From QQUD01 sp039029915 (GTDB taxonomy: Bacteria > Chloroflexota > Anaerolineae > Promineifilales > Promineifilaceae), in the NCBI GenBank assembly GCA_039029915.1, contig JBCCFD010000046.1, forward strand, positions 1-27,779: DNA of 27,779 bases, given 5' to 3'. The notes beneath the pieces were generated by a model. The model ran no database searches. It was given only the letters and a program-made list of their open reading frames with translations, and was not told where the DNA came from. Position numbers and translations under genes: made by a program. Of the stretch, positions 9,289-17,407 are shown piece after piece; positions within the stretch are counted from its first letter, which is position 1; every line of letters starts with the position of its first letter.

Positions 9289-9329
9289 TGATTTACGATT
9301 GGGTGGGTAGCAATCGTAAATCATCAATC
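9283..9329 (+). repeat. 19-bp perfect inverted repeat overlapping the GH20 stop codon
   Basis: GATTGATGATTTACGATTG (9283-9301) is exactly reverse-complemented at 9311-9329 with a 9-base loop. The sequence ATTTACGATTG also occurs twice in direct orientation around the stop codon. No T run follows. It could be a transcript-end hairpin separating GH20 from the acetyltransferase, or the remains of a small mobile repeat. Confidence 0.65.
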
Positions 9330-9347
9330 TAAAATCGGAAAATCATT

Positions 9348-9830
9348 ATGACTGACATGCTGGTTAAACTGTACGAACTCCCCCCGCTGGCGCCGCTGGT
9401 TGCTGAGCAAGAGGCGGCGGGCATACGAATAATGCGGGCGATGGGAGCCAATAAGCAGATGGTGGTTGATTGGGTTCGAGCCAATTTTGGTGAGCTGTGG
9501 GCCAACGAGTGTGACGTTTCTTTTTCGCATAACCCAATCAGCTGTTTTCTAGCCGTTGATGATAAACAACTCATCGGTTTTGCGGTGTACGATGTCTCGC
9601 GGAAAAACTTTTTTGGCCCAACGGCCGTTCTTGAAGGCTATCGGGGTCGCAGCATCGGTAAGGTTTTACTGGTGGCCTGTTTGCAAGCCATGGCGGATGC
9701 AGGCTACGGCTATGCCATTATTGGGGGAGCTGGGCCAACCGGATTTTATGCTAAAAATGTCGGCGCTATTCCCATTAAGGGCTCGGTTCCGGGAATTTAC
9801 AAAGACTTAGTGGGGCGGGAGCTAGGCTAA
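9348..9830 (+). CDS. GNAT family N-acetyltransferase
   Basis: A 160-aa acyltransferase-like protein that should transfer an acetyl group from acetyl-CoA to an amine. The GNAT core is visible: strand SCFLAVDDKQLIGFAVYD, then motif A VLEGYRGRSIGKVLL with a slightly degenerate pyrophosphate-binding loop, then the Gly-rich GYAIIGGAGPTGFY. It sits between a hexosaminidase and sugar permeases, so an amino sugar is a tempting substrate, but the sequence does not prove it. Its TAA overlaps the ATG of the next gene by one base (TAATG), so the two are probably translationally coupled. Confidence 0.78.
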   Translation: MTDMLVKLYELPPLAPLVAEQEAAGIRIMRAMGANKQMVVDWVRANFGELWANECDVSFSHNPISCFLAVDDKQLIGFAVYDVSRKNFFGPTAVLEGYRGRSIGKVLLVACLQAMADAGYGYAIIGGAGPTGFYAKNVGAIPIKGSVPGIYKDLVGRELG

Positions 9831-10735
9831 TGTCGCGACTCAACATGCGTCAGCGGGAAGTGGCTTGGGGGTTTTTGTTTTTATCCCCTTGGATAATTGG
9901 CTTTATTTTATTTGGGCTCGTGCCGCTGGGTACCTCCTTTTATTATAGCCTGCTTGATTTTAGCTTGCTTAAACCGGATGAGACGCAGTTTGTGGGGTTT
10001 GCTAACTATCAGCGCATGATGGCTGATCCGATTGTGTGGCGGTCAATGACGCTAACCGCCACGTATGTGCTGATTTGGACACCGCTGGCCGTATTATTCC
10101 CGTTAGGCATCGCGACATTGCTACACGGCCGTTACCTTTTTGGCAAAGGCACCTTCCGCTTTCTTTTCTATCTACCAACCCTCGTCCCAGACATTGCTGT
10201 GGCCTACATTTTTGGCGGCTTTTTCTTTGGGCGCGGCTGGTTTTATCGGCTGGTCATGGAGCCATTAGGCATTTCGTTAACAGATGATCCGCAATTGATT
10301 CAAGCGATTTTTAACACCATGCTGGTTTCAGCGAGCCTCTGGGGTGTGGGGAACATTATTTTGATTCTGTTAGCGGCGCAGCAGGGGGTACCCAAATCCC
10401 TGTATGAAGCGGCCGAAATTGATGGGGCTGGGTTTATGTGCAAATTTAAGTCGATCACATTGCCGATGATTTCGCCCGTTATTTTTTACAGCGTCGTCAT
10501 TAGTCTGATTGGCGCCTTCCAATTTTTTGCTGCCCCTTATCTGGCGGCTGGTGGCGGGGTCGACCCCGATAATCCGGCTATGTTCTTCACCATCTATATT
10601 TCTCGAAACTTATCTCTTTTGCAGGATGTGGGGTACGCGGCGACGTTAAGCTGGCTGTTGACCCTCTTTGTGGGAACAGTGGCTGGCATTGTTTTCTGGA
10701 CGTCACGACGGTTGGTGTTTTATGCAGATGCGTGA
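9830..10735 (+). CDS. Carbohydrate ABC transporter permease, MalF/UgpA type
   Basis: A 301-aa integral membrane protein with about six transmembrane helices and the BPD_transp_1 fold, one half of a sugar importer channel. The N-terminal helix is WGFLFLSPWIIGFILFGLVP. The cytoplasmic EAA loop (EAAEIDGAG) near residues ~190-200 contacts the ATPase. ATG 9830 overlaps the upstream stop, with GGGAG eight bases before it. The next gene, the partner permease, overlaps its 3' end. No substrate-binding protein or MalK/MsmK-type ATPase is seen in the window, so those must come from elsewhere. The substrate is inferred to be a chito-oligosaccharide or amino sugar from the neighbouring GH20. Confidence 0.92.
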   Translation: MSRLNMRQREVAWGFLFLSPWIIGFILFGLVPLGTSFYYSLLDFSLLKPDETQFVGFANYQRMMADPIVWRSMTLTATYVLIWTPLAVLFPLGIATLLHGRYLFGKGTFRFLFYLPTLVPDIAVAYIFGGFFFGRGWFYRLVMEPLGISLTDDPQLIQAIFNTMLVSASLWGVGNIILILLAAQQGVPKSLYEAAEIDGAGFMCKFKSITLPMISPVIFYSVVISLIGAFQFFAAPYLAAGGGVDPDNPAMFFTIYISRNLSLLQDVGYAATLSWLLTLFVGTVAGIVFWTSRRLVFYADA

Positions 10736-11804
10736 TTTTTCGCTAGCGGACAACGGCGCTTTGGCGGGTCGTTTACGGCCGTTTCTCCTCACAGCTACCG
10801 TCACCCTTTTGGCGACGGTTGTTCTGTTGGTGTACGCCACACCGATTAGCTACATGTTTGTGACCAGCCTGAAGAACGAAACGATTATTGGCGATCCATT
10901 TGCGCCCCTCTTTTGGCCGGCTCAACCTGTCGGCTTTGAATATGAGGGAGAAGAATATCCCCTCTACAATGTGCCAACTGAAGACGGCAATCAACAGTGG
11001 GCACTCGTTGAAAAAGGGCGGCAGCAGAGCGGATTTATTGATCCAAATAATCAAAGCGCAGGGTTAATTGAATGGGAAGGACGCTGGCGTGAATTGAATC
11101 CCGCTTGGCGCTTTAGCCCACAGTGGACTAACTTTCCTGAATCTTGGGAGCGGCTCGATTTTGGCAATAAGCTGGTTAACTCGCTCATTATTACAGTGGT
11201 TGGGGTGGTTGGTACCATTGTTTCCTCAGTGATGGTGGCGTATGGCTTTGCTCGCTTCCGCGTGCCGGGACTCAACATTATGTTTGCGCTTTTGATTGGC
11301 ACCTTGTTGTTGCCACGAGAGATTTTAAACGTGCCGCTCTTTGCGTTTTATAACCAAATCGGTTGGATTGGTACGTTTTGGCCGCTCATTGTGCCCCACT
11401 TTTTTGCCAATGCGCTCTATGTCTTTTTACTGCGGCAATATTTCCGCACCTTGTCACGAGATGTTGATGAGGCAGCGATGATTGACGGAGCGTCTCCCGC
11501 CCAAATTTTGTGGCATCTCATCGTGCCCCAATCATTGCCAATGATTGCCACGGTGGGTTTGCTTCAGTTTTTCTTTTTATGGCGTGATTTTTATGGCCCG
11601 GCGCTTTATTTGGCAGCAGCGCCAGAGCGGCAGCCGATCGCGCTCAAGCTGTTAAGCTTGGGGCTTGGCTTTGGCTTTGAGCCCCATCTGGTGCAAGCCG
11701 CCTCGATTATGGCTCTGGTCTTGCCGCTTATCGTCTTTTTGTTAACACAACGAACCATTTTGGAAGGAGTCGCTATCTTTGGCCGAAATAGCGTTGGAAA
11801 GTAG
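10722..11804 (+). CDS. Carbohydrate ABC transporter permease, MalG type, with enlarged loop 1
   Basis: A 360-aa inner-membrane permease, the partner of the gene at 9830. It has an N-terminal helix (TATVTLLATVVLLVYATPIS), five further helices and the EAA motif DEAAMIDGA for ATPase contact. Between helices 1 and 2 lies an extracytoplasmic stretch of roughly 100 residues rich in Trp, Tyr and acidic residues. This is much longer than in MalG; similar inserts occur in some Chloroflexota and actinobacterial sugar permeases. The start is ATG 10722 (14-base overlap with the upstream gene) or ATG 10728 (8-base overlap). The frame is also open back to 10668. The next gene begins inside its 3' end. Confidence 0.9.
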   Translation: MQMRDFSLADNGALAGRLRPFLLTATVTLLATVVLLVYATPISYMFVTSLKNETIIGDPFAPLFWPAQPVGFEYEGEEYPLYNVPTEDGNQQWALVEKGRQQSGFIDPNNQSAGLIEWEGRWRELNPAWRFSPQWTNFPESWERLDFGNKLVNSLIITVVGVVGTIVSSVMVAYGFARFRVPGLNIMFALLIGTLLLPREILNVPLFAFYNQIGWIGTFWPLIVPHFFANALYVFLLRQYFRTLSRDVDEAAMIDGASPAQILWHLIVPQSLPMIATVGLLQFFFLWRDFYGPALYLAAAPERQPIALKLLSLGLGFGFEPHLVQAASIMALVLPLIVFLLTQRTILEGVAIFGRNSVGK

Positions 11805-13080
11805 GGAGGCTGTGCGGAAAAACGGCCGTTTTTCCACACCTCCATTTCGAAATCTCATCTTGCTTTGGCTGCTGTGGTCAGTCGTTATTTTGGGGTTCCA
11901 GCTGTTTGTTTCAGCCCGCTTAGAGCCGTCCCGACCTGATAACGTGCTGTTTTGGACAGGCACTGAAACCTTAGCTGATAGTGAGGACGATAAGCCTACC
12001 TTGATTGATCCGTTTTTTAATGAGATCGTCTCTTGGGATTCTGAATTTTATTTATCCATTGCGCTAAATGGGTATGACGATCCAGCTGTGCGGACCGTGA
12101 GCCGGGGGAATACGACCTACTCATTGAATTATGCATTCTTTCCGCTTTATCCGATGTTGATGCGCGTTTTTGCGGTGCCGCTAAGCTTATTCAATTTGTC
12201 ACCCATTGGCACCTTAACACTAGCTGGACTGGTCATTACGCTTTTGGGCACGCTACTCGGGATGGTGGCGCTGTACGATATGACAGCCCAAGATTTTGGT
12301 GAAGACACTGCCTTTCGAGCCGTTTTTTACTTGCTCATCTTCCCGACAAGCTTCTTTTTTGCCCAAATTTATACGGAAGGTTTATTTATTGGCTTGGCCT
12401 TCACCTCACTGGCGCTGATGCGGCGTAAGCAATATTTAGTAGCCGCGATTGTGGCTGGCTTTGCCGTTTGGACGCGAGCGGTGGGGGTTGCGCTTGGCTT
12501 GGCGCTGCTGGTTAGTTTGATCGCTGATGAACCAGAAGGATATCGCTTTACGCTATGTCCGTTCCCTACCAAGGCGTGGCTCAAAGGGATTGGCTACGCG
12601 GCGATTCCCGCCCTGTTTTACTTTATTTATTCAGCAACCCTAGGTGATGGGTTCCGCTTCGTGGAGCGCTACTATTTTGGACATTCCGTTTTAGGCATTA
12701 TCCCGTCGATTTATCAGTGGAGCTTAGTGCTGCCGGCGCTGTGGGGAGCTGACTCCTCTTGGGCTGGCGGGGATGCGGGCCAAACGGCCGTTTATTACAT
12801 GCTCGAATTTGCCGCTATTATTTTAGGCATTTGGGCGTGCTTTTCCATCCGCAAAATCAACGCGACCCTGTTTGGTTACAGCCTTTTTGTGTGGGCAATC
12901 ATCGTATTCAATGGTTCCCCGCACAGCATGATTCGCTACATTTTGGCGATGCCTGTCATTTACATCTTTCTTGCCCAAAAAGGGGCCAATCCTATTTTTG
13001 ATCGCGTATGGACAATGGGTAGCGTTCTGCTATTGGGATTGTTAGCGATGCTGTTTTCGTTTGATTTTTGGGTCGCCTGA
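11779..13080 (+). CDS. PIG-V/GPI18-like membrane mannosyltransferase (GT-C, Mannosyl_trans2-like)
   Basis: A 433-aa polytopic membrane protein with the GT-C signature of the PIG-V family: WDSEFYLSIALNGYDD at residues ~86-101, then YAFFPLYPMLMRV. In this superfamily an acidic residue in the first extracytoplasmic loop (here Asp87) is catalytic, and the donor is a lipid-linked sugar. About nine or ten further hydrophobic helices follow. The TTG start at 11779 overlaps the permease by 26 bases and is supported by AAGGAG at 11764-11769, 9 bases upstream; a GTG at 11812 has a site too close to use. Bacterial members are mostly uncharacterised and probably add mannose or a similar sugar to a cell-surface lipid or protein. 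Its place in a sugar-transport operon is unexplained. Confidence 0.75.
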   Translation: MAEIALESREAVRKNGRFSTPPFRNLILLWLLWSVVILGFQLFVSARLEPSRPDNVLFWTGTETLADSEDDKPTLIDPFFNEIVSWDSEFYLSIALNGYDDPAVRTVSRGNTTYSLNYAFFPLYPMLMRVFAVPLSLFNLSPIGTLTLAGLVITLLGTLLGMVALYDMTAQDFGEDTAFRAVFYLLIFPTSFFFAQIYTEGLFIGLAFTSLALMRRKQYLVAAIVAGFAVWTRAVGVALGLALLVSLIADEPEGYRFTLCPFPTKAWLKGIGYAAIPALFYFIYSATLGDGFRFVERYYFGHSVLGIIPSIYQWSLVLPALWGADSSWAGGDAGQTAVYYMLEFAAIILGIWACFSIRKINATLFGYSLFVWAIIVFNGSPHSMIRYILAMPVIYIFLAQKGANPIFDRVWTMGSVLLLGLLAMLFSFDFWVA

Positions 13081-13099
13081 TTTTGGAGTTTATTTTTTG

Positions 13100-14371
13100 A
13101 TGAAATTTCTAACTTTCCGAAAAGCGAGAAGCGAGGGGGCGAGGAGCGAGGAGCGAGGAGCGATATGTCGTCGTGTTGCCTTGTCGCCGAGTCGCCCCAT
13201 CGCCCTTCTCTTTTCTCTCATCCCTTTTCTTATCCTCGCCGGATGTGCCCTCCAACCCGTCAGTGAACCGCGCCGCGTTGATTGGTCAGGTGAGCCAACG
13301 CCTTTACCCACTTTAGAGGCCGTGTCGAAACCGACCGTTGTGGTTGAGCAGGGATACGTGGCTGAACAGTTGATACTGACTGGACGTGTTGGCTCTGCCG
13401 TTGAGGAGCCTTTGGAAGCGAGTAAGGGGGGGATTGTAACGGCCGTGTTTATTGTCAACGGCGCCTCCGTCATTGAAGGGGATATCTTGGCAACACTGGA
13501 TAGTTCAGAAGTGGATGACGTCTTGGCGCAGGTTCGGTTTGAACTTGTGACGACGGAGGCTCGGCTTAATGGTTTGATTGCTGGTTTGGAAACAGAGCGA
13601 CTGCAGGCTGAACTGGCTGTTGAGCGAGCCGAAGCGCAGCTAGCGCTAGCCCAAGATCGGCTGTCTGACCCGCCTACGGCAGCTGAACTGTCCGAAATCC
13701 GCATTTTAGAGATTGATGTAGAATTGGCGCAGCTGGGGCTTGATCAAGTCGATTTAACGGTTGACCCGATTTTGCAGGGTCAGGTAGATGATTTACGGGT
13801 TCGGGTGGCGGAACTTGAGGCGGAACAGGCCAGCTTCGTGCTAAAGGCTCCCGTTGATGGCGATATCGCTAATCTAAATTTGAATATGGGTGGTCGCATT
13901 CGTGAAGGCGATAGCCTCGGCTTGGTGATCAATCGGGATGCGCTGGTGGTGTGGGGAGATGTGGTTGAAAGTGAATTAGATCTGCTTCAAGAAGGCATGG
14001 CTGTGCAGCTATTTGATCCATTTGATGAAGATCGTTCGATTGGTGGTGTGATTGCGCTTTTGCCTTTCCCATATGGCAATGGGGAGTTTGACGTGCGAGA
14101 AACGGCCGTTCAGATTACCCCTGACGACCCCAACTTTTTAGAAGGACTTTCGCTTGGTGAACGCATTAATATCACCATCACCCTAAAAGAAAATGAAGAT
14201 GCCGTTTGGCTGCCTCCAGCCGCCCTGCGTGAATTTGGCGGGCAATCCTTTGTGATTGTGCAGGAGCCTGACGGCAACCGGCGTATTGATATTGAGATTG
14301 GCATTGTAGGAAACGGCCGTGTTGAAATTGTCGAAGGCCTCGAGCCCGGCATGGTGGTGGAGGCACCTTAG
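13100..14371 (+). CDS. HlyD/MacA-type efflux adaptor lipoprotein
   Basis: A 423-aa membrane-fusion protein anchored by an N-terminal lipid. A hydrophobic signal (IALLFSLIPFLILAGC) ends in a lipobox with Cys at about residue 50. Next come a biotinyl-lipoyl-like half (VTAVFIVNGASVIEGDILATLDS), a long alpha-helical coiled coil (~residues 120-230, Leu/Glu-rich) and the second lipoyl half (FVLKAPVDGDIANLNL), then beta-barrel domains with WLPPAALR. It should couple the FtsX-like permease that follows to substrate export. ATG 13100 has GGAG 11 bases upstream, but it gives an unusually long charged leader encoded by a heptad repeat. A TTG at 13181 would give a normal short lipoprotein signal and is a serious alternative. 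Confidence 0.85.
   Translation: MKFLTFRKARSEGARSEERGAICRRVALSPSRPIALLFSLIPFLILAGCALQPVSEPRRVDWSGEPTPLPTLEAVSKPTVVVEQGYVAEQLILTGRVGSAVEEPLEASKGGIVTAVFIVNGASVIEGDILATLDSSEVDDVLAQVRFELVTTEARLNGLIAGLETERLQAELAVERAEAQLALAQDRLSDPPTAAELSEIRILEIDVELAQLGLDQVDLTVDPILQGQVDDLRVRVAELEAEQASFVLKAPVDGDIANLNLNMGGRIREGDSLGLVINRDALVVWGDVVESELDLLQEGMAVQLFDPFDEDRSIGGVIALLPFPYGNGEFDVRETAVQITPDDPNFLEGLSLGERINITITLKENEDAVWLPPAALREFGGQSFVIVQEPDGNRRIDIEIGIVGNGRVEIVEGLEPGMVVEAP
13123..13164 (+). repeat. Degenerate heptad tandem repeat (AGCGAGG)
   Basis: About six head-to-tail copies of AGCGAGG with small variations, followed from about 13170 to 13206 by a C-rich run built on TCGCC. Such short tandem repeats are usually intergenic in filamentous bacteria. 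Here they fall in the annotated 5' end of the adaptor gene, which is why the true start may lie downstream. Confidence 0.7.
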
Positions 14372-14404
14372 GAATTGTGAATGGTGAATGGTAAATTTTA
14401 AATC

Positions 14405-14485
14405 AGGACTTACGCACCCTGAGCCTGTTGAAGGGTTAAGAAAGTCACTTCGACAGGCTCAGTGACCGCTATTTGCGTAAGTCCT
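14405..14485 (+). mobile_element. 81-bp MITE-like element with nested inverted repeats
   Basis: Terminal inverted repeats AGGACTTACGCA (14405-14416) and TGCGTAAGTCCT (14474-14485) are perfect over 12 bp. Inside lies a second palindrome: CTGAGCCTGTTGAAG (14419-14433) pairs with CTTCGACAGGCTCAG (14448-14462) with one mismatch (a G-U pair in RNA). It has no coding capacity and no clear target-site duplication. Ends of this type are familiar from small non-autonomous elements, but the parent transposase is not in the window. It lies in the 204-base gap 14372-14575. That gap also holds short AT-rich tandem repeats on both sides (GTGAATG twice near 14377, ATACCAAT-like units near 14533) and no other gene. 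Confidence 0.65.
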
Positions 14486-14575
14486 ATAAATGAAAAGTGA
14501 TATTTGTGATATTAAATTTCCCAAATGCACCGATATACCAATATACCAATTACCAATTACTTACTAAACACTGAA

Positions 14576-17404
14576 ATGCAAAGCATCACCTCTACCCTCA
14601 CCCTTACCCTAAAACGACTCTGGTCGCAGCGGGGCTTGACATCAGCCACATTACTGGGGCTTTCCGTTGCGGTTGCGTTGATTATGACGGTGCCTCTATA
14701 TGCTGACGCCGTTAATTTCCGCATTTTGCAGGAAGAGCTAAGCACCCAAACCGAGCGCAATAATCGCCCACCCTTTGCCTATTTGTATAATTACATCGGG
14801 GCATGGAACGATCCCGTCGAGTGGGAGGCGATCCAACCGGTGACGCAATATCTAGAAGCTCAAGGTGCAGAAACGCTTGGCTTGCCTAGCGAAGCGTTTG
14901 TTTGGCACGTTGAAACCAACACCTATCGGCTGTTTCCTGAAGATGGCCGAGGCGACCCCTTGCTGCAGCCAAGATTTGGAACAACCAGCCGCCTAGCTGA
15001 TGAAATTGAGCTGCTCTCTGGTGAGTGGCCGACAGATGCACCTATTGATCGGACGGTGCCGATCGAGGTTTTAATAACGGCCGTTACTGCCCAAGAACTC
15101 AATGTCACCGTAGGTGCTCGGCTTGATATGGTGAACAGCCGTCCATCAAACACCGAAGATGATCGGATTCCTGTGGTAGTGTCTGGGATTTGGCAGCCGA
15201 TGCGGCCAGATGCGGCCTACTGGTTTTATGCGCCCACTTCGTTTGATGAGATTCTGACCGTATCCGAAGGCACCTACAGCGGTCGCTTAGCCAGTGATAT
15301 TGACCAAGAGGCGTATTTAGCCGTTTGGTATTTAGTGCTTGATGGCAGTCGGGTAGGGACACAAAATGTCGATCGGCTTGTGGCCGGTGCGCAGCAGGTT
15401 GAGCGGCGCATTGATGAGCTGCTTCGCGCTAGCCAGTCGCTCCAATCCCCTGTGGAAGCGTTGACGATTTATCGACGGTCGGTTGCCGTTTTGACGCGGC
15501 AGCTGCTGGGCTTTAATGCGCCTACCATCGGACTCGTCTTGGCGTTTATTGGGCTGGTGATTGGGCTAACTGTCGGCCAGCGGCGTAACGAAATGGCGAT
15601 CATGCGCAGTCGTGGTGGCACCCCCAACCAACTCATATCGATGGCGGTGCTAGAAGGTATCTTGCTCGGGCTGATTTCATTTACCATTGGCACCCTGCTA
15701 GCGTTTTGGCTAACCGGTCAGATGGGGCGCGTACGCAGCTTTCTTGATTTTTCAGCCGAAACTGATTTGCGGATTGCGATGAATCAAGCCACACTGATTG
15801 CGGGCGGGATTGCGATTTTGTTTGCGATTATTGCACAGATTGTGCCCGTAACGGCCGTTTCCAACGACACCATCATCACCTATAAGCTTGAACAAGCTCG
15901 CCAGCTCAGACCTCCCTGGTGGCAACGCAGTTTTCTAGATGTTATTTTATTTGGCGTCTCGGCATATGGGTTTTATCAACTTCAGAACGATGGCTCACTG
16001 TTTGCTACGGGTGACGGACAGCCGACAAGCGTCTTAGAAAACCCGCTGCTGCTCCTCTTGCCCACGGTGGCAAACTTAGCAGTGACCCTCATCTTTTTAC
16101 GCTTTTTACCGTGGCTTATGCGACTGGTGGCTGGCGTCTTGACCTTTACAAAAAGCGTTGGCCTACTGCAAGCGGCCCGTTATTTGGCCCGCTCCCCAGG
16201 ATTTTATTCAACCCCGCTTGTCTTGCTCACTCTGACTGTAAGTCTTTCTGTGTTTACTGCTTCGTTAGCGCGAACGTTCGATTTACAGCTCTTTGACCAG
16301 TGGTATTATCAAGTTGGGGCCGATATGAATTTGCTCAATCAGCCGACCACTTCAGCCGATAACCGTTTCTTTGCTCAACCTGTTGATGCCAGCACCGAGT
16401 TTTACTTGCCTCCTTCAGCCTATGAATCGATTGATGGGATTGAAGCTGCTAGTCGAGTAGGGCGCTATCCAGCCAATATTCGGGTTGGCGATCAGTTTGT
16501 GGAAGGGGAGTTTCTGGGCATTGATCGGGACAAATTTGGCGAGGTCGTTTACTGGCGCTGGGATTTTTCAGAGTACCGCTTGGGAAGTTTAATGAATGCG
16601 CTGGCTCGTTCAAAGGAATCCATTATTGTGCCCACCGATTTTTTGACAGAAACGGGCCTGTCTGTGGGTGACATCGTGCCGCTGGATATCTCCGCCGGTG
16701 GTGGTCGGGTTTCCTTAGAAGCTGAAATTGTGGCGGCGTTTGAATTTTTCCCCACTTATTACCCCGGCGAAGGTGAATTTATTTACGTGGGCAACTTGAG
16801 CACCGTGTTTGAAGAGGTAGGTGGTGAGTTACCCTATCGCGTTTGGATTGAGACCGCCCCCGAGTTTGATGAAGCAACGTTCCAACAGTCGCTTAATGAA
16901 CAGCGAGCGGTCAACACCGTTTGGCGTCAGCCTCAAACCCGCATTGAAGAGATTTTAGTGCAGCCACAGCGGCAGGGGGTATTTGGGTTGCTTTCTGTGG
17001 GCTTTGTGGCCTCTGCTTTGCTCACCGTACTGGGCTTCTTTTTATACGCCGTTTTCTCGTTTAGACGGCGCATGATTGAGCTGGGGGTCCTGCGGGCCGT
17101 CGGGCTATCGGTGCCGCACATGATGCGCTTTGTGGCGTGGGAGCTAGCTCTTTTGATCTTGTCTGGGCTGGGCTTGGGAACAGGGCTTGGCGTGTGGATT
17201 AGCCAGCAGTTTGTGCCGTTTTTGCAGACGGGTCGGCGTCAAACGGATTTTGTGCCGCCTTATTTGGTAGAAATTGCCTGGCCAGCTATTTCGCAGGTGT
17301 ACATCTTGTTTGGGCTGCTGTTTTTATTGGCATTTGGCGTATTGTCACTGTTGCTCTGGCGGATGCGCATATTTGAAGCGATTAAGCTTGGGGAAACGGT
17401 GTAG
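14576..17404 (+). CDS. FtsX/MacB-type ABC permease, two-module
   Basis: A 942-aa membrane protein with duplicated MacB-PCD + FtsX architecture. After a first helix (ATLLGLSVAVALIMTVPLYA) comes a ~270-residue extracytoplasmic domain. The first FtsX helix bundle follows, with the cytoplasmic EMAIMRSRGGTPNQL loop that contacts the ATPase. A further helix and second extracytoplasmic domain come next, then the second FtsX bundle with RMIELGVLRAVGLSVPHM. Such proteins use ATP for mechanical work on, or export of, lipoproteins, peptides or polysaccharides rather than forming a simple channel. ATG 14576 is preferred over ATG 14525, because the stretch between is repeat-like AT-rich DNA; neither has a good ribosome binding site. 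Partners should be the HlyD lipoprotein upstream and the ATPase at 19231. Confidence 0.88.
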   Translation: MQSITSTLTLTLKRLWSQRGLTSATLLGLSVAVALIMTVPLYADAVNFRILQEELSTQTERNNRPPFAYLYNYIGAWNDPVEWEAIQPVTQYLEAQGAETLGLPSEAFVWHVETNTYRLFPEDGRGDPLLQPRFGTTSRLADEIELLSGEWPTDAPIDRTVPIEVLITAVTAQELNVTVGARLDMVNSRPSNTEDDRIPVVVSGIWQPMRPDAAYWFYAPTSFDEILTVSEGTYSGRLASDIDQEAYLAVWYLVLDGSRVGTQNVDRLVAGAQQVERRIDELLRASQSLQSPVEALTIYRRSVAVLTRQLLGFNAPTIGLVLAFIGLVIGLTVGQRRNEMAIMRSRGGTPNQLISMAVLEGILLGLISFTIGTLLAFWLTGQMGRVRSFLDFSAETDLRIAMNQATLIAGGIAILFAIIAQIVPVTAVSNDTIITYKLEQARQLRPPWWQRSFLDVILFGVSAYGFYQLQNDGSLFATGDGQPTSVLENPLLLLLPTVANLAVTLIFLRFLPWLMRLVAGVLTFTKSVGLLQAARYLARSPGFYSTPLVLLTLTVSLSVFTASLARTFDLQLFDQWYYQVGADMNLLNQPTTSADNRFFAQPVDASTEFYLPPSAYESIDGIEAASRVGRYPANIRVGDQFVEGEFLGIDRDKFGEVVYWRWDFSEYRLGSLMNALARSKESIIVPTDFLTETGLSVGDIVPLDISAGGGRVSLEAEIVAAFEFFPTYYPGEGEFIYVGNLSTVFEEVGGELPYRVWIETAPEFDEATFQQSLNEQRAVNTVWRQPQTRIEEILVQPQRQGVFGLLSVGFVASALLTVLGFFLYAVFSFRRRMIELGVLRAVGLSVPHMMRFVAWELALLILSGLGLGTGLGVWISQQFVPFLQTGRRQTDFVPPYLVEIAWPAISQVYILFGLLFLLAFGVLSLLLWRMRIFEAIKLGETV

Positions 17405-17407
17405 CAA

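Noticed and set aside
13090..13704. 204-codon open frame on the minus strand opposite the HlyD gene
   Set aside because: Low-complexity Ser/Thr/Arg composition and exact overlap with a convincing adaptor gene; it is an antisense shadow.
14525..14575. Upstream ATG giving the FtsX permease a 17-residue longer N-terminus
   Set aside because: The added codons come from AT-rich tandem-repeat-like DNA (ATACCAAT units) and there is no ribosome binding site; ATG 14576 begins a normal FtsX N-terminus.
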